A stretch of DNA of 64,000 nucleotides from Ensifer oleiphilus (lineage in GTDB: Bacteria; Pseudomonadota; Alphaproteobacteria; Rhizobiales; Rhizobiaceae): NCBI RefSeq assembly GCF_013371465.1, contig NZ_JABWDU010000002.1:62001-126000 (forward strand), given 5' to 3'. The notes beneath the pieces are model-generated. The model saw nothing but the letters and a program-made list of their open reading frames with translations. It searched no databases and was not told where the DNA came from. A program made the position numbers and the translations under genes. Shown piece by piece: positions 9,712 through 19,498 of this stretch. The first letter of the stretch is position 1, and each line of letters begins with the position of its first letter.

Positions 9712-9766
9712 AGACTCATCGCGATCCGAAACCAAGATTCGAACCAGGAACCCCCCCGGAGAGCCA

Positions 9767-10444
9767 ATGCCCGAAATTATCTTCAACGGACCTGCCGGCC
9801 GCCTCGAAGGCCGCTATCAGCCTTCGAAGCAGAAGAGCGCCCCGATCGCCATCATCCTGCATCCGCACCCGCAGTTCGGCGGCACGATGAACAACCAGAT
9901 CGTCTACCAGCTTTTCTACATGTTCCAGAAGCGCGGCTTTACGACGCTGCGTTTCAATTTCCGTGGCATCGGCCGCAGCCAGGGCGAATTCGATCACGGC
10001 GCCGGCGAGCTTTCGGATGCCGCATCGGCGCTCGACTGGGTGCAGAGCCTGCATCCCGATTCGAAGAGCTGTTGGGTTGCCGGTTATTCCTTCGGTGCCT
10101 GGATCGGCATGCAGCTGCTGATGCGCCGTCCGGAGATCGAAGGCTTCATGGCCGTCGCGCCGCAGCCCAACACCTATGATTTCTCGTTCCTGGCGCCCTG
10201 CCCGTCCTCCGGTCTCATCATCAATGGTGATTCGGACAAGGTGGCACCCGAGAAGGACGTGAACGGACTGGTCGAAAAGCTGAAGGCGCAGAAGGGTATT
10301 CTCATCACCCACAAGACCGTGCCGGGCGCCAACCATTTCTTCAACGGCCAGGTCGAAGGCCTGATGGCGGAATGCGAGGATTACCTCGATCGCCGCCTCA
10401 ACGGCGAACTGACGCCGGAACCGGCTGCCAAGCGCATCCGCTGA
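9767..10444 (+). CDS. Alpha/beta hydrolase
   Basis: 225-residue alpha/beta hydrolase of the dienelactone-hydrolase/CocE-like clade. Oxyanion region HPHPQFGGTMNN, nucleophile elbow GYSFGAWIG, Asp in NGDSDKVAP and His in PGANHFFNG make a full Ser-Asp-His triad. The start MPEIIFNGP follows CGGAGAG; upstream open frame overlaps the iron boxes and is not coding-like. Soluble; substrate unknown. It is transcribed divergently from the suf operon, and similar hydrolases sit next to Fe-S assembly genes in other alphaproteobacteria, but no biochemical link is known to me. Confidence 0.9.
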   Translation: MPEIIFNGPAGRLEGRYQPSKQKSAPIAIILHPHPQFGGTMNNQIVYQLFYMFQKRGFTTLRFNFRGIGRSQGEFDHGAGELSDAASALDWVQSLHPDSKSCWVAGYSFGAWIGMQLLMRRPEIEGFMAVAPQPNTYDFSFLAPCPSSGLIINGDSDKVAPEKDVNGLVEKLKAQKGILITHKTVPGANHFFNGQVEGLMAECEDYLDRRLNGELTPEPAAKRIR

Positions 10445-10452
10445 TCAAGATC

Positions 10453-10475
10453 CGGGCGGCCCTCAAGGCCGCCCG
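10453..10475. terminator. Hairpin between hydrolase and diguanylate cyclase genes
   Basis: CGGGCGGCC and GGCCGCCCG form a 9-bp perfect stem around a 5-base loop between two convergent genes. The cyclase stop codon lies within it. Neither side has a strong T-run, so termination on either strand is plausible but unproven. Confidence 0.5.
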
Positions 10476-11665
10476 ATCCATTGTGGGACCTGTGGATTGA
10501 CCACGGTCTGCGGCGCTGCGGCGCATTCCACCCGGTTGCGACCGTTTTCCTTCGCCGCATAGAGAGCCTTGTCGGCGCGCTGCATCGTCTGTTCGAGCGG
10601 CTCGTCCTTTGCAATGGCTGCCACGCCGAAGCTTGCCGTCACCACCCTCGCCTGTTCCGCCAGACCGTCGATCTGCTGTGACATCATCGCGGCGCGCATT
10701 CCGTGCGCCACCACCCGCGCCTCCTCCAGCTCGGTCGACGGCAGGAACACGGCAAATTCTTCGCCGCCGAGACGACCGGCAACCGCGTGGTTCGGCATGA
10801 CATCCTTCAGCACGCGCGCGAACTGGCGGATCACCTCGTCACCGGTGTGGTGGCCGTAGCTATCGTTCACCAGTTTGAAGCGGTCCAGATCCGCCAGAAT
10901 CAAAGTGCCCGGCAGGCGGCCTTCGCGACGTTGAAGCATAGGGGCGACCCGTTCGGTAAACCCACGCCTGTTGAAGAGCCCGGAAAGCAGGTCGATCTCG
11001 GAGCGAGCGCGTGCGTCGTCGACAATTTCCATGACCATCACGCCAAGGATGGCAAGACCTGTGCCGACGATAAGGACCGCGCCGAGCGCCTGGGAAATCA
11101 GCGCGAAGGGGCTTGAAACATAGTCCTGCGCCGTTGCTCCCGATCCGGCGGCCACAGCCACAAAGACCTTCAGCACGTAGTAGCCGGCGGTCAGAGCCAG
11201 CAGAGACAGCAATACTCTATCCGCCGCCGAGCGTCGCTTGGAGCGGATGACGACGGACGCTGACCACGCCTGAATCATGAAGAACGGCAACTGATAAAGG
11301 GCCGAGTGCTGCAGCGTTCCTCTCGGCCATGGATAGATGACCAGATCAAGGGCGACCGAAGCCAGGAAAAACGCGGCAAGCACCTGCCAGTTGGCCGGTA
11401 CGCGATAAAAGACACCCAAGCCAAAACGCAGCAGGCAGAAACCGGCCAGCACGCTCGCAAACGCGCCTATCGCGAAGAGACGTGGAGTGGATGTAAACGG
11501 CACGACGGTTTCGAACACAGCCGCGAGGGATGCAACGGCAAAACCGCCGGCGCAGCAGAGTGCGGCCCGTCTGGACCGGCTCTTTGCCGCTATAACAAGA
11601 AAGGCTGCAGTGAAAATCTGGGCGATGACGAAGTTCACAGCCAGCAGAGAAATAGCACCACCCAT
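10463..11665 (-). CDS. Membrane-bound diguanylate cyclase (GGDEF)
   Basis: 400 residues: about seven membrane helices in residues 5-210, then a GGDEF domain (about 222-385) with the active motif GGEEF at 300-304 and the metal/substrate segment ADLDRFKLVNDSYGH. It should make cyclic di-GMP from two GTP. The RxxD inhibitory site normally five residues before the motif is absent (PNHAVAGRL instead), so product inhibition may be weak. The N-terminal region has no periplasmic ligand domain and may sense a membrane or small-molecule signal. Converges on the hydrolase gene. Confidence 0.92.
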   Translation of the reverse strand: MGGAISLLAVNFVIAQIFTAAFLVIAAKSRSRRAALCCAGGFAVASLAAVFETVVPFTSTPRLFAIGAFASVLAGFCLLRFGLGVFYRVPANWQVLAAFFLASVALDLVIYPWPRGTLQHSALYQLPFFMIQAWSASVVIRSKRRSAADRVLLSLLALTAGYYVLKVFVAVAAGSGATAQDYVSSPFALISQALGAVLIVGTGLAILGVMVMEIVDDARARSEIDLLSGLFNRRGFTERVAPMLQRREGRLPGTLILADLDRFKLVNDSYGHHTGDEVIRQFARVLKDVMPNHAVAGRLGGEEFAVFLPSTELEEARVVAHGMRAAMMSQQIDGLAEQARVVTASFGVAAIAKDEPLEQTMQRADKALYAAKENGRNRVECAAAPQTVVNPQVPQWIGRP

Positions 11666-11802
11666 CGACGGAACCTGAATTGTCTGTTGCTACGGCAGGG
11701 CCGTTTCGCGCCACCGCATATGGCAGCGCCGGACGATACTAAGAGCGGCAGGCGAAAATTTGATTAATCGGTCAAAGGAAAGCGCAGCGAGCAAACTCGC
11801 CG

Positions 11803-12939
11803 TCAGCCCGCGCTATGGAAAGCGAACTTCCCGCCGGTAACCGGTTGTCTCACCCCGGTTGTGCCGGGATAGGTGAGCGGCAGCCCGTACCGCGCGCGCA
11901 CAGCGAGATAAGCCCAGGCCTCTGCCTCCATCGAATCGCCATTGAAGCCGATCGCTTCGGCCGCAAGCACATTTGCGCCATGGGTTTTCGCCTGCGACTC
12001 GAGATCCCGCATGATCACCGGATTGAGCCGACCGCCGCCGCACACGATGTAGGTCCGGGGCGTTGTTGGCAGGTGACCGGCCGATCTGATGATCGCGGCT
12101 GCCGTCACATAGGCCAGCGTGCGCGCGCCGTCTTCGAGATTGGCGTCTTTTCCTTCTGGCGGTGCAAAATCGTTGCGATCGAGCGAACGACGCCTGTGCG
12201 CCGAGAAGAAGGGATTGAGCAGATAGCGTTCGGCGAGCAGCGGCAGCACGCTGCCTTCGCTGGCGATCATACCGCCCTGGTCGTAGGGAATGCCGGCATG
12301 TGCCTCGACCCATTGATCGATCAGCGTATTGCCGGGGCCGCTGTCGTAGGCAATCAGCCCGTCATCCGATCCGATGAACGTCAGATTGGAGATGCCGCCG
12401 ATGTTGACGAAGACCACCGGTGCCACAAGCGCGCCGGTCGCAGCCGCACCGTGGGCGAGTGCTGCATGGTAGGCGGGGATGAGCGGCGCACCCTGGCCGC
12501 CATGCTCCATGTCGTTGGCGCGCATGTCATAGACGACATCGATGCCCGTTTCCCGAGCGAGCAGCGCCCCGTCGCCAATCTGGACGGTCAAGGCATCGTC
12601 GGGCCGGTGAAGAATTGTTTGTCCATGAAATCCAATGATATCAATATCATCTGGTAAAATATTGTTATTCTGAATGAAGGATTTTACCGCTTCGGCGTGC
12701 CTCAGAGTCAGTTCCTGTTCCAGTTCGGCCAGGCTGCCTGGCCGCTGCTCGCGGCTTGTGATCGACCTTGCGTCTTCGAGGCCCTGCTTCAGCGTGTCGC
12801 GGAAACGGGGATCGTAGGCGTAGCCGGCAGAAGGCCCTCGCTCGACAAGCGCGTCGCCGTCGGTGCGCAGCAGCGCCACGTCGATCCCGTCCATGCTCGT
12901 CCCGCTCATCAAGCCGATCGCTGCCATGATCTTGCCCAT
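11803..12939 (-). CDS. anmK: Anhydro-N-acetylmuramic acid kinase
   Basis: 378-residue kinase that hydrolyses and phosphorylates 1,6-anhydro-MurNAc to MurNAc-6-phosphate during murein recycling. Diagnostic motifs: [12 protein letters not shown] at the N-terminus (ATP site), [27 protein letters not shown] with catalytic Asp, [21 protein letters not shown] and CGGGRLNP. The ATG at 12939 has GGAGGAATGC before it; the frame runs four codons higher to a TTG that is itself part of that ribosome site. It is divergent from tyrS, the usual arrangement in rhizobia. Confidence 0.96.
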   Translation of the reverse strand: MGKIMAAIGLMSGTSMDGIDVALLRTDGDALVERGPSAGYAYDPRFRDTLKQGLEDARSITSREQRPGSLAELEQELTLRHAEAVKSFIQNNNILPDDIDIIGFHGQTILHRPDDALTVQIGDGALLARETGIDVVYDMRANDMEHGGQGAPLIPAYHAALAHGAAATGALVAPVVFVNIGGISNLTFIGSDDGLIAYDSGPGNTLIDQWVEAHAGIPYDQGGMIASEGSVLPLLAERYLLNPFFSAHRRRSLDRNDFAPPEGKDANLEDGARTLAYVTAAAIIRSAGHLPTTPRTYIVCGGGRLNPVIMRDLESQAKTHGANVLAAEAIGFNGDSMEAEAWAYLAVRARYGLPLTYPGTTGVRQPVTGGKFAFHSAG

Positions 12940-13063
12940 GCATTCCTCCAAGGCGTTGCTTGTCTACATAGCAAAAACATCGCCCAAGCAAAGACGTGCA
13001 CTTTTGCCCAAACAATGCTAAACGCCGCGCGCAGACGTTCTACCCAGCCGAAAGAGACAGGTC

Positions 13064-14317
13064 ATGTCCGAGTTCAAGTCCGATTTCCTCCACACCCTCA
13101 GCGAGCGCGGTTTCATTCATCAGAGTTCCGATGATGCCGGCCTCGACCATCTGTTCCGGACGGAGACCGTGACTGCCTATATCGGCTTCGACCCGACGGC
13201 GCCGAGCCTTCACGCCGGCGGCCTCATCCAGATCATGATGCTGCATTGGCTGCAGGCGACCGGCCACCGGCCGATCTCGCTGATGGGCGGCGGCACCGGC
13301 ATGGTCGGCGACCCCTCATTCAAGGACGAGGCGCGCCAGCTGATGACGCCGGCGACAATCGACGCCAACATCGCCAGTATCAAGACGGTGTTTTCGAACT
13401 ACCTGACCTACGGCGACGGCCCCAAGGACGCGCTGATGATCAACAACGCCGACTGGCTGCTTGGCATCAACTACCTTGAGTTCCTGCGTGATGTCGGCCG
13501 TCACTTCTCGGTCAACCGCATGCTGTCGTTCGACAGCGTCAAAACACGGCTTGAGCGCGAGCAGTCGCTGTCTTTCCTCGAGTTCAACTACATGATCCTG
13601 CAGGCCTACGACTTCGTCGAACTGCACAAGCGCACGGGTTGCCGGCTGCAGATGGGCGGCTCGGACCAGTGGGGCAACATCGTCAACGGTATCGACCTTG
13701 GCCACCGCATGGGAACGACGCAGCTCTATGCCCTCACCTCGCCGCTTTTGACGACGTCGTCTGGCGCGAAGATGGGCAAGTCGGTCAACGGCGCGATCTG
13801 GCTCAACCCGGACATGCTGTCGGCCTACGATTTCTGGCAGTACTGGCGCAACACCGAGGATGCCGACGTAACGCGCTTCCTGAAACTCTACACGACGCTG
13901 CCGATGGTCGAGATCGAGCGGCTTTCGAAGCTCGGCGGTTCGGAGATCAACGAGGTCAAGAAGATCCTCGCGACCGAGATCACCGCCATGCTGCACGGCC
14001 GCGCCGCTGCGGAACAGGCAGCAGAGACGGCCCGCAAGACCTTCGAAGAAGGTGCCGTCTCCGAAAACCTGCCTTCGGTCGATGTTCCTGCCTCCGAACT
14101 TGACGCCGGTATCGGCCTGTTGTCGCTGGTTGTTCGTGCCGGACTTGCCGCATCCAACGGTGAAGCCCGCCGCCACGTTCAAGGTGGCGCCGTGCGCATC
14201 AACGACCAGGCGATCAGCGACGAACGCCGGCTGATCGGCAGCGGTGACGTGACGTCGGATGGCATCGTCAAGCTGTCGCTCGGCAAGAAGAAACACATCC
14301 TGGTTCGCCCCGCCTGA
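13064..14317 (+). CDS. tyrS: Tyrosyl-tRNA synthetase
   Basis: 417-residue class Ic synthetase that charges tRNA-Tyr. The HIGH-equivalent is HAGG (50-53), the tyrosine-binding region contains YDFVELH and GGSDQWGN, and the KMSKS-equivalent is KMGKS (236-240). A C-terminal S4-like RNA-binding domain follows (about 350-415, [18 protein letters not shown]). Length and motif types match the bacterial TyrS group. Strong ATG; a terminator follows directly. Confidence 0.98.
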   Translation: MSEFKSDFLHTLSERGFIHQSSDDAGLDHLFRTETVTAYIGFDPTAPSLHAGGLIQIMMLHWLQATGHRPISLMGGGTGMVGDPSFKDEARQLMTPATIDANIASIKTVFSNYLTYGDGPKDALMINNADWLLGINYLEFLRDVGRHFSVNRMLSFDSVKTRLEREQSLSFLEFNYMILQAYDFVELHKRTGCRLQMGGSDQWGNIVNGIDLGHRMGTTQLYALTSPLLTTSSGAKMGKSVNGAIWLNPDMLSAYDFWQYWRNTEDADVTRFLKLYTTLPMVEIERLSKLGGSEINEVKKILATEITAMLHGRAAAEQAAETARKTFEEGAVSENLPSVDVPASELDAGIGLLSLVVRAGLAASNGEARRHVQGGAVRINDQAISDERRLIGSGDVTSDGIVKLSLGKKKHILVRPA

Positions 14318-14342
14318 GTTAAGCGAACGTCAGATCGTATCG

Positions 14343-14369
14343 AAGGCCGGCCGTTGCGCCGGCCTTTTT
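14343..14369 (+). terminator. Terminator after tyrS
   Basis: AAGGCCGGC (14343-14351) pairs with GCCGGCCTT (14358-14366) around a 6-base loop, followed by TTTC. It ends tyrS transcription and abuts the stop codon of the convergent AsmA-like gene. Confidence 0.8.
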
Positions 14370-17300
14370 CATTGGAACTCGAAGATGCTGCGGAAGACGC
14401 CGGGCGCGATGATCGAAAGCGGATTGATCGTCAAATTCGGCTGGTTGAACGGGCCGTTGAGCTTGAAGGTGATGCCGAGCAAGCCGCGGTCGCGGCCATT
14501 GCCGAGTAGAACGCCGATCAACGGCAATTCCCCGAAAATGCGGTTCAAACCGTAGGCGGGCATGAAGGTGCCGGTCATGTCCATGATGCCGTTGCCGTCA
14601 CGCACGGTTCCCTGGAAGGTTGCTCCGACATCGGTTCCGCGGAGAACGCCGCCGTCGACGCGAATGGCGCTACGATCAAGCGCCAGTTGGGCAAAACCGC
14701 GCTCGAAGCGCGCGGTGCTGACGTCGATGTCGCGTTTTACCGCCTGGTTGAGGCTCCGTCCGTCCTGGCCAGCCGGGGTCGACACCATCGACTGCAGGCG
14801 TTGCTCGCCGACGAGTGAAAACTTGCGGATGTCGATCGAGCCGCGCCAGGATCGTCCGCCGCGATCACGCAGCTTCAGGTTCAACAGGCCGCCGCGCATG
14901 TTGCTGTAGATGTCGGCAAAGCGGGCAAGCGAACCGGCATCGCCGGTCGTCAGTTCAAGGATGTTGTCGGCGCCGGATTTGGCGAGCTTGGCCACGAGCG
15001 CCTGGCCGCTACCGGTCACGGCTGACAGATTGATGTCTTCGATCTGCTGGCCGCGTTCCGAATAGACGAGGTTGACGTTTGACAGCGCCTCGCCGTTAAA
15101 GCCGACAACGCGACCGAGCTGGCCCTGGATCGTTATGTCATCGCCACCGCCACCGCCGTTGCCACCTGGGCTGCTCTTCATCTGGGCGAGGATCGGGCGA
15201 ATATCCGCGGCCGTTCCGCTCAATGTCACGACATGGACGCCCTTGCGGCGATCGATGGTGACGTTGAAGTCGTCGCCCTGTGCCAGGCGGACGTTGCTGA
15301 GCTTGGCGTTCGCGATGCCGGCGGCGTCAACTTGCAGGGTGCCGCGTGCGCCAAAACCATCGCCGGCGATTGCAAAGTCTTTGATGGTTGTGACGCTGTC
15401 GTTGATATCGGATGTGTATCGCACCTCGGCAGCAATGCCTGCGCCCTTGCTCCAGCCGATCCACGGGAGCGAGAGCTTAGCCTTGGTCAGGTCGATGGTG
15501 GCATGCTGGATATTCGCCTCGTCGATCACCAGATCGACGCCCATCGGCCCGGAAATGATCCGCGACAGGCCGGGTGCAAGCTTCTCCCGGGCGGCATCAT
15601 CGATGGTACCGCTGATTTCGCGTTTGCGCTTGACCTTCGACTTGCTGTCGACGGGTTCTATCAATGCAAGTTTGATCTTGGCGCCCTCGACCATTGCCTG
15701 GGCATCAAGGACGGCCTGCTCATTGTCGACCCGGAATGTACCGGTAACGTTGGAGAGGGCGCGTCCGGCGATCGGGCGCGTGACGGCAACGTCATCGAGT
15801 TGCATCTCCACCTGCCAGAGTGGCGGCGGCGGGTGCTGGTCGGTCACCAGGCCAAACCGCGCGCCGACCTGTGCCGTAACCTGGCCGGAAAAGTCGCCGG
15901 GCACGAAGGGTGTCTTTTGCAGCGCCTGTATCGGCTTAAAGGTGACGAGTTCGGCGATCGCATCCGCCTCGCCGCCGACCTCGATCTTCATCTCGGCAAT
16001 CAATGGTTTGGTGTAGACATCGGGAATGATGAAGTCGCCGCCGTTGAGCGCGACCGATCGCCCGGAGGGGAAATAGGCCGCCCCCTGTTTGACGCCGACT
16101 TCCATGCGCTGGCCGCTCAGCTTGAACGTGCCCGATGTGTCGCGCAGCGGCGGAATCTCGCCGGCGATGTTGATGCGTGTATCGTCGATATTGAACGTGA
16201 TGTTCAGTTCTTTCTCGTCCAGCTTCAGCTCGCCTTCGTTGGCGGCGATCCGCCCCTCCGCCACCGACACCTCGATGCGCGCATCTGTAACCGTGCCGCC
16301 GAAGAGATTGCGGATCGCCCAGCGGCGGGCGCCCTTCGCGAGCCACCACGGCCAGAGCTGCTTGACGGCCGTCGGCTGCATTCGATCGCTGATGGCGGCA
16401 AAGCTCACCTGCGGCGAGGTCTTGCCGAAGGCGACCGAGAGCGACCCGAACATCGAGCCGAGCGGGCTGGAAACGGCGAGCTGATCAAAGATCAGGCGGT
16501 GGCGCGCGTCGGATGTGAAGCGACCGCTCGCCTTGGCGTCAAAGATCAAGGGGCGTTCGGCAATATCCTCCGGCGCCGAGCTGGCGTTCCTGAAGAGGAG
16601 GTCGATCGCAAAGCCCTGGTCGGTTGCGCCTGCGATCCGATCAAGATCTTTCACAGCGCCGGTAAAGGGGAAAACAGAGCGGCCGACATTGACGGTGGAC
16701 GGCAGGATTTCGACCGAAGCCCGCTCGAAATCATAGGCGATATCCATCTGGGAGGGATTGATCGTCGAGACGAGTCCGCCAGCGTGGAACGCGCCTTCGG
16801 ACGTCCTGACAGCAACGCGAAGATCTGGCTTGGCGCCCTCGGCGGCGCGCGTCGCCGTAAGCGTCAGTCCCGCTGTCGCGTCGATGCCGAAGGCTGCCTC
16901 TTTTCCGAAGGGGCCGTGATAGAAGAACGGTTTCAATGGAAGGTTGGAGATCGACGCTTCGAAACCGGCGACATGATTCTTCGCGCCAAGAGCGTTGGCG
17001 TTCAGATCGACATCGACGCCGTCGACGGTGAGGCTGCCTTTGACATGCATCGAGCCATCGACATCACGATTGAACTCCAGTTCCTTCGCATCAACAGGCA
17101 CGATGTAGTCACGCGCACCGGCAACCGTGAAGGAAAAATTGGACAGCAAGACCGTCTGGTCGCCGCGCCCCGCAGCCATCTGCGACATGCGATCGACGTG
17201 CGCAAAGAGCGTCTCCAGTGCCTCGCCGACATCCGCGATCTTGATCTTGGTCAGATCGATAGGCTTGCCGCGAGGTAGCAGGCCGGTGTCGAAGTCACCG

Positions 17301-17767
17301 CCTTCCGCTTCGAGGCGCGAAACCGCAATCCGGCCCGTCAGCAACGCGATAGGGTCGAGCGCAATGGATATGGAACTCAAGTTTGCGACCGGCTGACCGG
17401 ATGTGGTTTCGCTCAGCGCCACTTCCCGGGCCTTCAGGGCCAGTGCCCCATTTGAGGTCATCCGTACGACGGTGCTGCCAACCTCGGCGCGATAGGCCCC
17501 GCCGAGTGCTGCGTTCAGGGCAGTGCGGGCGCGCGCGTTGAGCGTACGGTCGATTGCGCCGCTCTCAACGACGGCGATCAGGCCGGCTGCAAGGATGAAG
17601 GTGAACAGAAAACCGCAAAGAGCGATCTTGCTGAGAAGGCGCAGCAGCCCGCGCTTGTGTGGTGCATGCACGATAACGGGTTCGTGTGCCTGCGCCGAGG
17701 GCAACGCATGCAAAGCGACGATGTCTTTCTTGCGAAAGCCGACTTTTTCGCCGCGGATATCACTCAT
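14369..17767 (-). CDS. AsmA-like/DUF3971 envelope protein (YhdP-type)
   Basis: Very large protein (1132 residues) with a single N-terminal membrane helix (about 45-68, after a basic KRGLLRLLSK stretch) and a long beta-rich periplasmic body carrying repeated AsmA/DUF3971-like segments; the C-terminal AsmA_2-type region ends near GVFRSIFEF. Proteins of this group form bridge-like structures that move phospholipids between inner and outer membrane in Gram-negative bacteria; that role here is by homology. The start MSDIRGEKVGF (ATG at 17767) was chosen over the open frame 22 codons upstream. It has no partner genes nearby and lies divergent from bcp. Confidence 0.85.
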   Translation of the reverse strand: MSDIRGEKVGFRKKDIVALHALPSAQAHEPVIVHAPHKRGLLRLLSKIALCGFLFTFILAAGLIAVVESGAIDRTLNARARTALNAALGGAYRAEVGSTVVRMTSNGALALKAREVALSETTSGQPVANLSSISIALDPIALLTGRIAVSRLEAEGGDFDTGLLPRGKPIDLTKIKIADVGEALETLFAHVDRMSQMAAGRGDQTVLLSNFSFTVAGARDYIVPVDAKELEFNRDVDGSMHVKGSLTVDGVDVDLNANALGAKNHVAGFEASISNLPLKPFFYHGPFGKEAAFGIDATAGLTLTATRAAEGAKPDLRVAVRTSEGAFHAGGLVSTINPSQMDIAYDFERASVEILPSTVNVGRSVFPFTGAVKDLDRIAGATDQGFAIDLLFRNASSAPEDIAERPLIFDAKASGRFTSDARHRLIFDQLAVSSPLGSMFGSLSVAFGKTSPQVSFAAISDRMQPTAVKQLWPWWLAKGARRWAIRNLFGGTVTDARIEVSVAEGRIAANEGELKLDEKELNITFNIDDTRINIAGEIPPLRDTSGTFKLSGQRMEVGVKQGAAYFPSGRSVALNGGDFIIPDVYTKPLIAEMKIEVGGEADAIAELVTFKPIQALQKTPFVPGDFSGQVTAQVGARFGLVTDQHPPPPLWQVEMQLDDVAVTRPIAGRALSNVTGTFRVDNEQAVLDAQAMVEGAKIKLALIEPVDSKSKVKRKREISGTIDDAAREKLAPGLSRIISGPMGVDLVIDEANIQHATIDLTKAKLSLPWIGWSKGAGIAAEVRYTSDINDSVTTIKDFAIAGDGFGARGTLQVDAAGIANAKLSNVRLAQGDDFNVTIDRRKGVHVVTLSGTAADIRPILAQMKSSPGGNGGGGGDDITIQGQLGRVVGFNGEALSNVNLVYSERGQQIEDINLSAVTGSGQALVAKLAKSGADNILELTTGDAGSLARFADIYSNMRGGLLNLKLRDRGGRSWRGSIDIRKFSLVGEQRLQSMVSTPAGQDGRSLNQAVKRDIDVSTARFERGFAQLALDRSAIRVDGGVLRGTDVGATFQGTVRDGNGIMDMTGTFMPAYGLNRIFGELPLIGVLLGNGRDRGLLGITFKLNGPFNQPNLTINPLSIIAPGVFRSIFEFQ

Positions 17768-18091
17768 CGGCGCGGACGCCCTCCAGTTCAAGACGAGAAA
17801 GCCCGCCTCTCCCATCGACGCATCATGCGGCAATGGGTCGACGGGTCATTGTCACCGTCACGTAGACCACATCTGGCCGGACGGTGTCACCACGCCGCGC
17901 CGACCATGCTGTGGAAAGCATTCACACATCCGTGGGTTTCGCGTAAGCGAATGCCGGGCGAAGGGTCCTAGCGGCGCAACCCATCCGGAACCTGTCAAAT
18001 CTAGCACAAATCCGCTGGACGCCGGTCGCCGAATTTCGATATGCCCTAGCCGGCGATTGTTCACAAATCTTGGCGCAAGGAAGGTTTATTC
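17768..18091. other. Intergenic region between AsmA-like gene and bcp
   Basis: 324 bp between divergent genes. It should contain both promoters, but I could not identify convincing -35/-10 elements, an operator, or a small gene. Nothing else recognised. Confidence 0.5.
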
Positions 18092-18559
18092 ATGGCAGGA
18101 CTCACCACCGGAGATCTCGCTCCTGATTTCACACTTCCGCGCGACGGCGGCGGTTCGATTTCTCTCTCGGCGTTTCGCGGTCGCCCTGTCGTGCTGTTCT
18201 TTTATCCCAAGGACGACACCAAAGGTTGCACGATGGAGGCGATCTCGTTCACCGAGCTTGCTCCGGAATTCACCGCAGCCGGCGTCGAGCTGATCGGGCT
18301 CTCGCCTGATTCGGTGAAACGTCACGACCGCTTCGCCAAAAAATATAATCTGACGGTCACGCTTGCTGCCGATGAGGAAAAGTCCGTCGCCAACGCCTAT
18401 GGCGTCTGGGTGGAAAAGAGCCTCTACGGCCGCAAATACATGGGCGTCGAACGCACCACTTTCCTGATCGCGGCCGATGGCCGGATTGCTCGCGTTTGGG
18501 AGAAGGTCAAGGTCGACGGCCACGCCAATGAAGTGCTCGGGGCCGCAAAGGCGCTCTGA
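18092..18559 (+). CDS. bcp: BCP-type peroxiredoxin, 1-Cys
   Basis: 155-residue thiol peroxidase of the BCP/PrxQ family that reduces hydrogen and organic peroxides. The thioredoxin fold has the active segment FYPKDDTKGCTMEA with peroxidatic Cys46; the family's conserved Thr and Arg (VERTTF) are present. The usual resolving cysteine five residues later is an isoleucine here and Cys46 is the only cysteine in the protein, so it must be recycled by an external thiol. The ATG follows AAGGAAGG. A ferritin-like DUF455 gene follows after 20 bp, probably in the same transcript. Confidence 0.94.
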   Translation: MAGLTTGDLAPDFTLPRDGGGSISLSAFRGRPVVLFFYPKDDTKGCTMEAISFTELAPEFTAAGVELIGLSPDSVKRHDRFAKKYNLTVTLAADEEKSVANAYGVWVEKSLYGRKYMGVERTTFLIAADGRIARVWEKVKVDGHANEVLGAAKAL

Positions 18560-18579
18560 GTGAAAGCGAAGAGACCGCG

Positions 18580-19410
18580 ATGACGACCCTTCCCATCTTC
18601 CACAGCCTGCGTGGAGCCGCTGTCGAGGCGATCAGTGCCGCAGACCTCGACGTCAAGACCGAGCTTGCCCAGGAAGCCTCGCGCCGTTGGCAGCGCCGCG
18701 CGCTGTCATTGCGTTCACCGCTCGACCGACCTGTTCCGCTCCGGCCGGGGCGGCCCGAGAAACCTGTTCTGACACCGCCAACCCAAGTGAAGAAGAGATC
18801 GCTGGGCTCTCTCAAGGGGCGCATCGCCCTCCTGCATTCGATCGCCCATATCGAACTCAATGCCGTCGATCTCGCGCTCGATATCGTCGCGCGTTTTGCG
18901 TCCGAATCAGTGCCGAATTCGTTCTTCGACGGATGGATGAAGGTCGCGTTCGAGGAGGCCAAGCACTTCCGTATGGTGCGCCAGCGGCTGAACGACCTCG
19001 GCGCCGACTACGGCGACCTGCCTGCCCACGATGGTCTCTGGCAAGCTGCGCACGACACCCGCAACGACCTGACCGCGAGGCTTGCCGTCGTACCGTTGAT
19101 TCTGGAGGCGCGCGGGCTGGACGTGACGCCGGCGCTGCAGGCGCGGATGCGTGAGACCGGAGACTTCGAGACCGCAGCCGTACTCGACGTCATCTACGAG
19201 GACGAGAAAGGCCATGTGGCCGTCGGCGCCAAATGGTTCCGCTTCCTCTGCGCGCGGGAAAAGAAGGATCCCGCAGCGACCTTCCAGCAGCTCGTTCGCG
19301 CCAATTTTCGCGGCCCGCTCAAGGCGCCGTTCAACGACATCGCCCGCGCCGAAGCCGGCCTGACACCATCCTTCTACCGCTCGATGACGGCTTCCACCAA
19401 CCTCTCGTAA
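18580..19410 (+). CDS. DUF455 ferritin-like protein
   Basis: 276 residues of the DUF455 family, an all-helical ferritin-like fold. Likely di-metal ligands are carried by HIELNAVDLALD (about residue 91), FEEAKHFRMV (about 125), ILEARGLDV (about 172) and YEDEKGHVAVG (about 207), an E/ExxH spacing like that of di-iron carboxylate proteins. The function is not established; a metal-dependent oxidase or hydroxylase is possible. It follows bcp by 20 bp, which suggests a shared oxidative-stress context. Confidence 0.85.
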   Translation: MTTLPIFHSLRGAAVEAISAADLDVKTELAQEASRRWQRRALSLRSPLDRPVPLRPGRPEKPVLTPPTQVKKRSLGSLKGRIALLHSIAHIELNAVDLALDIVARFASESVPNSFFDGWMKVAFEEAKHFRMVRQRLNDLGADYGDLPAHDGLWQAAHDTRNDLTARLAVVPLILEARGLDVTPALQARMRETGDFETAAVLDVIYEDEKGHVAVGAKWFRFLCAREKKDPAATFQQLVRANFRGPLKAPFNDIARAEAGLTPSFYRSMTASTNLS

Positions 19411-19498
19411 TGCAGGCACTCAACCAAATATTAACCCTAACGAAGTGTAATGCCCGTCAAGCAATGCGAGACAATTCGCAGATGGCGGGAGTGGTGGA

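Noticed and set aside
15233-17278. A 681-codon open frame antisense to the AsmA-like gene
   Set aside because: It mirrors the AsmA-like coding frame, is very rich in Arg, Asp and Gly and shows no domain or ribosome site.
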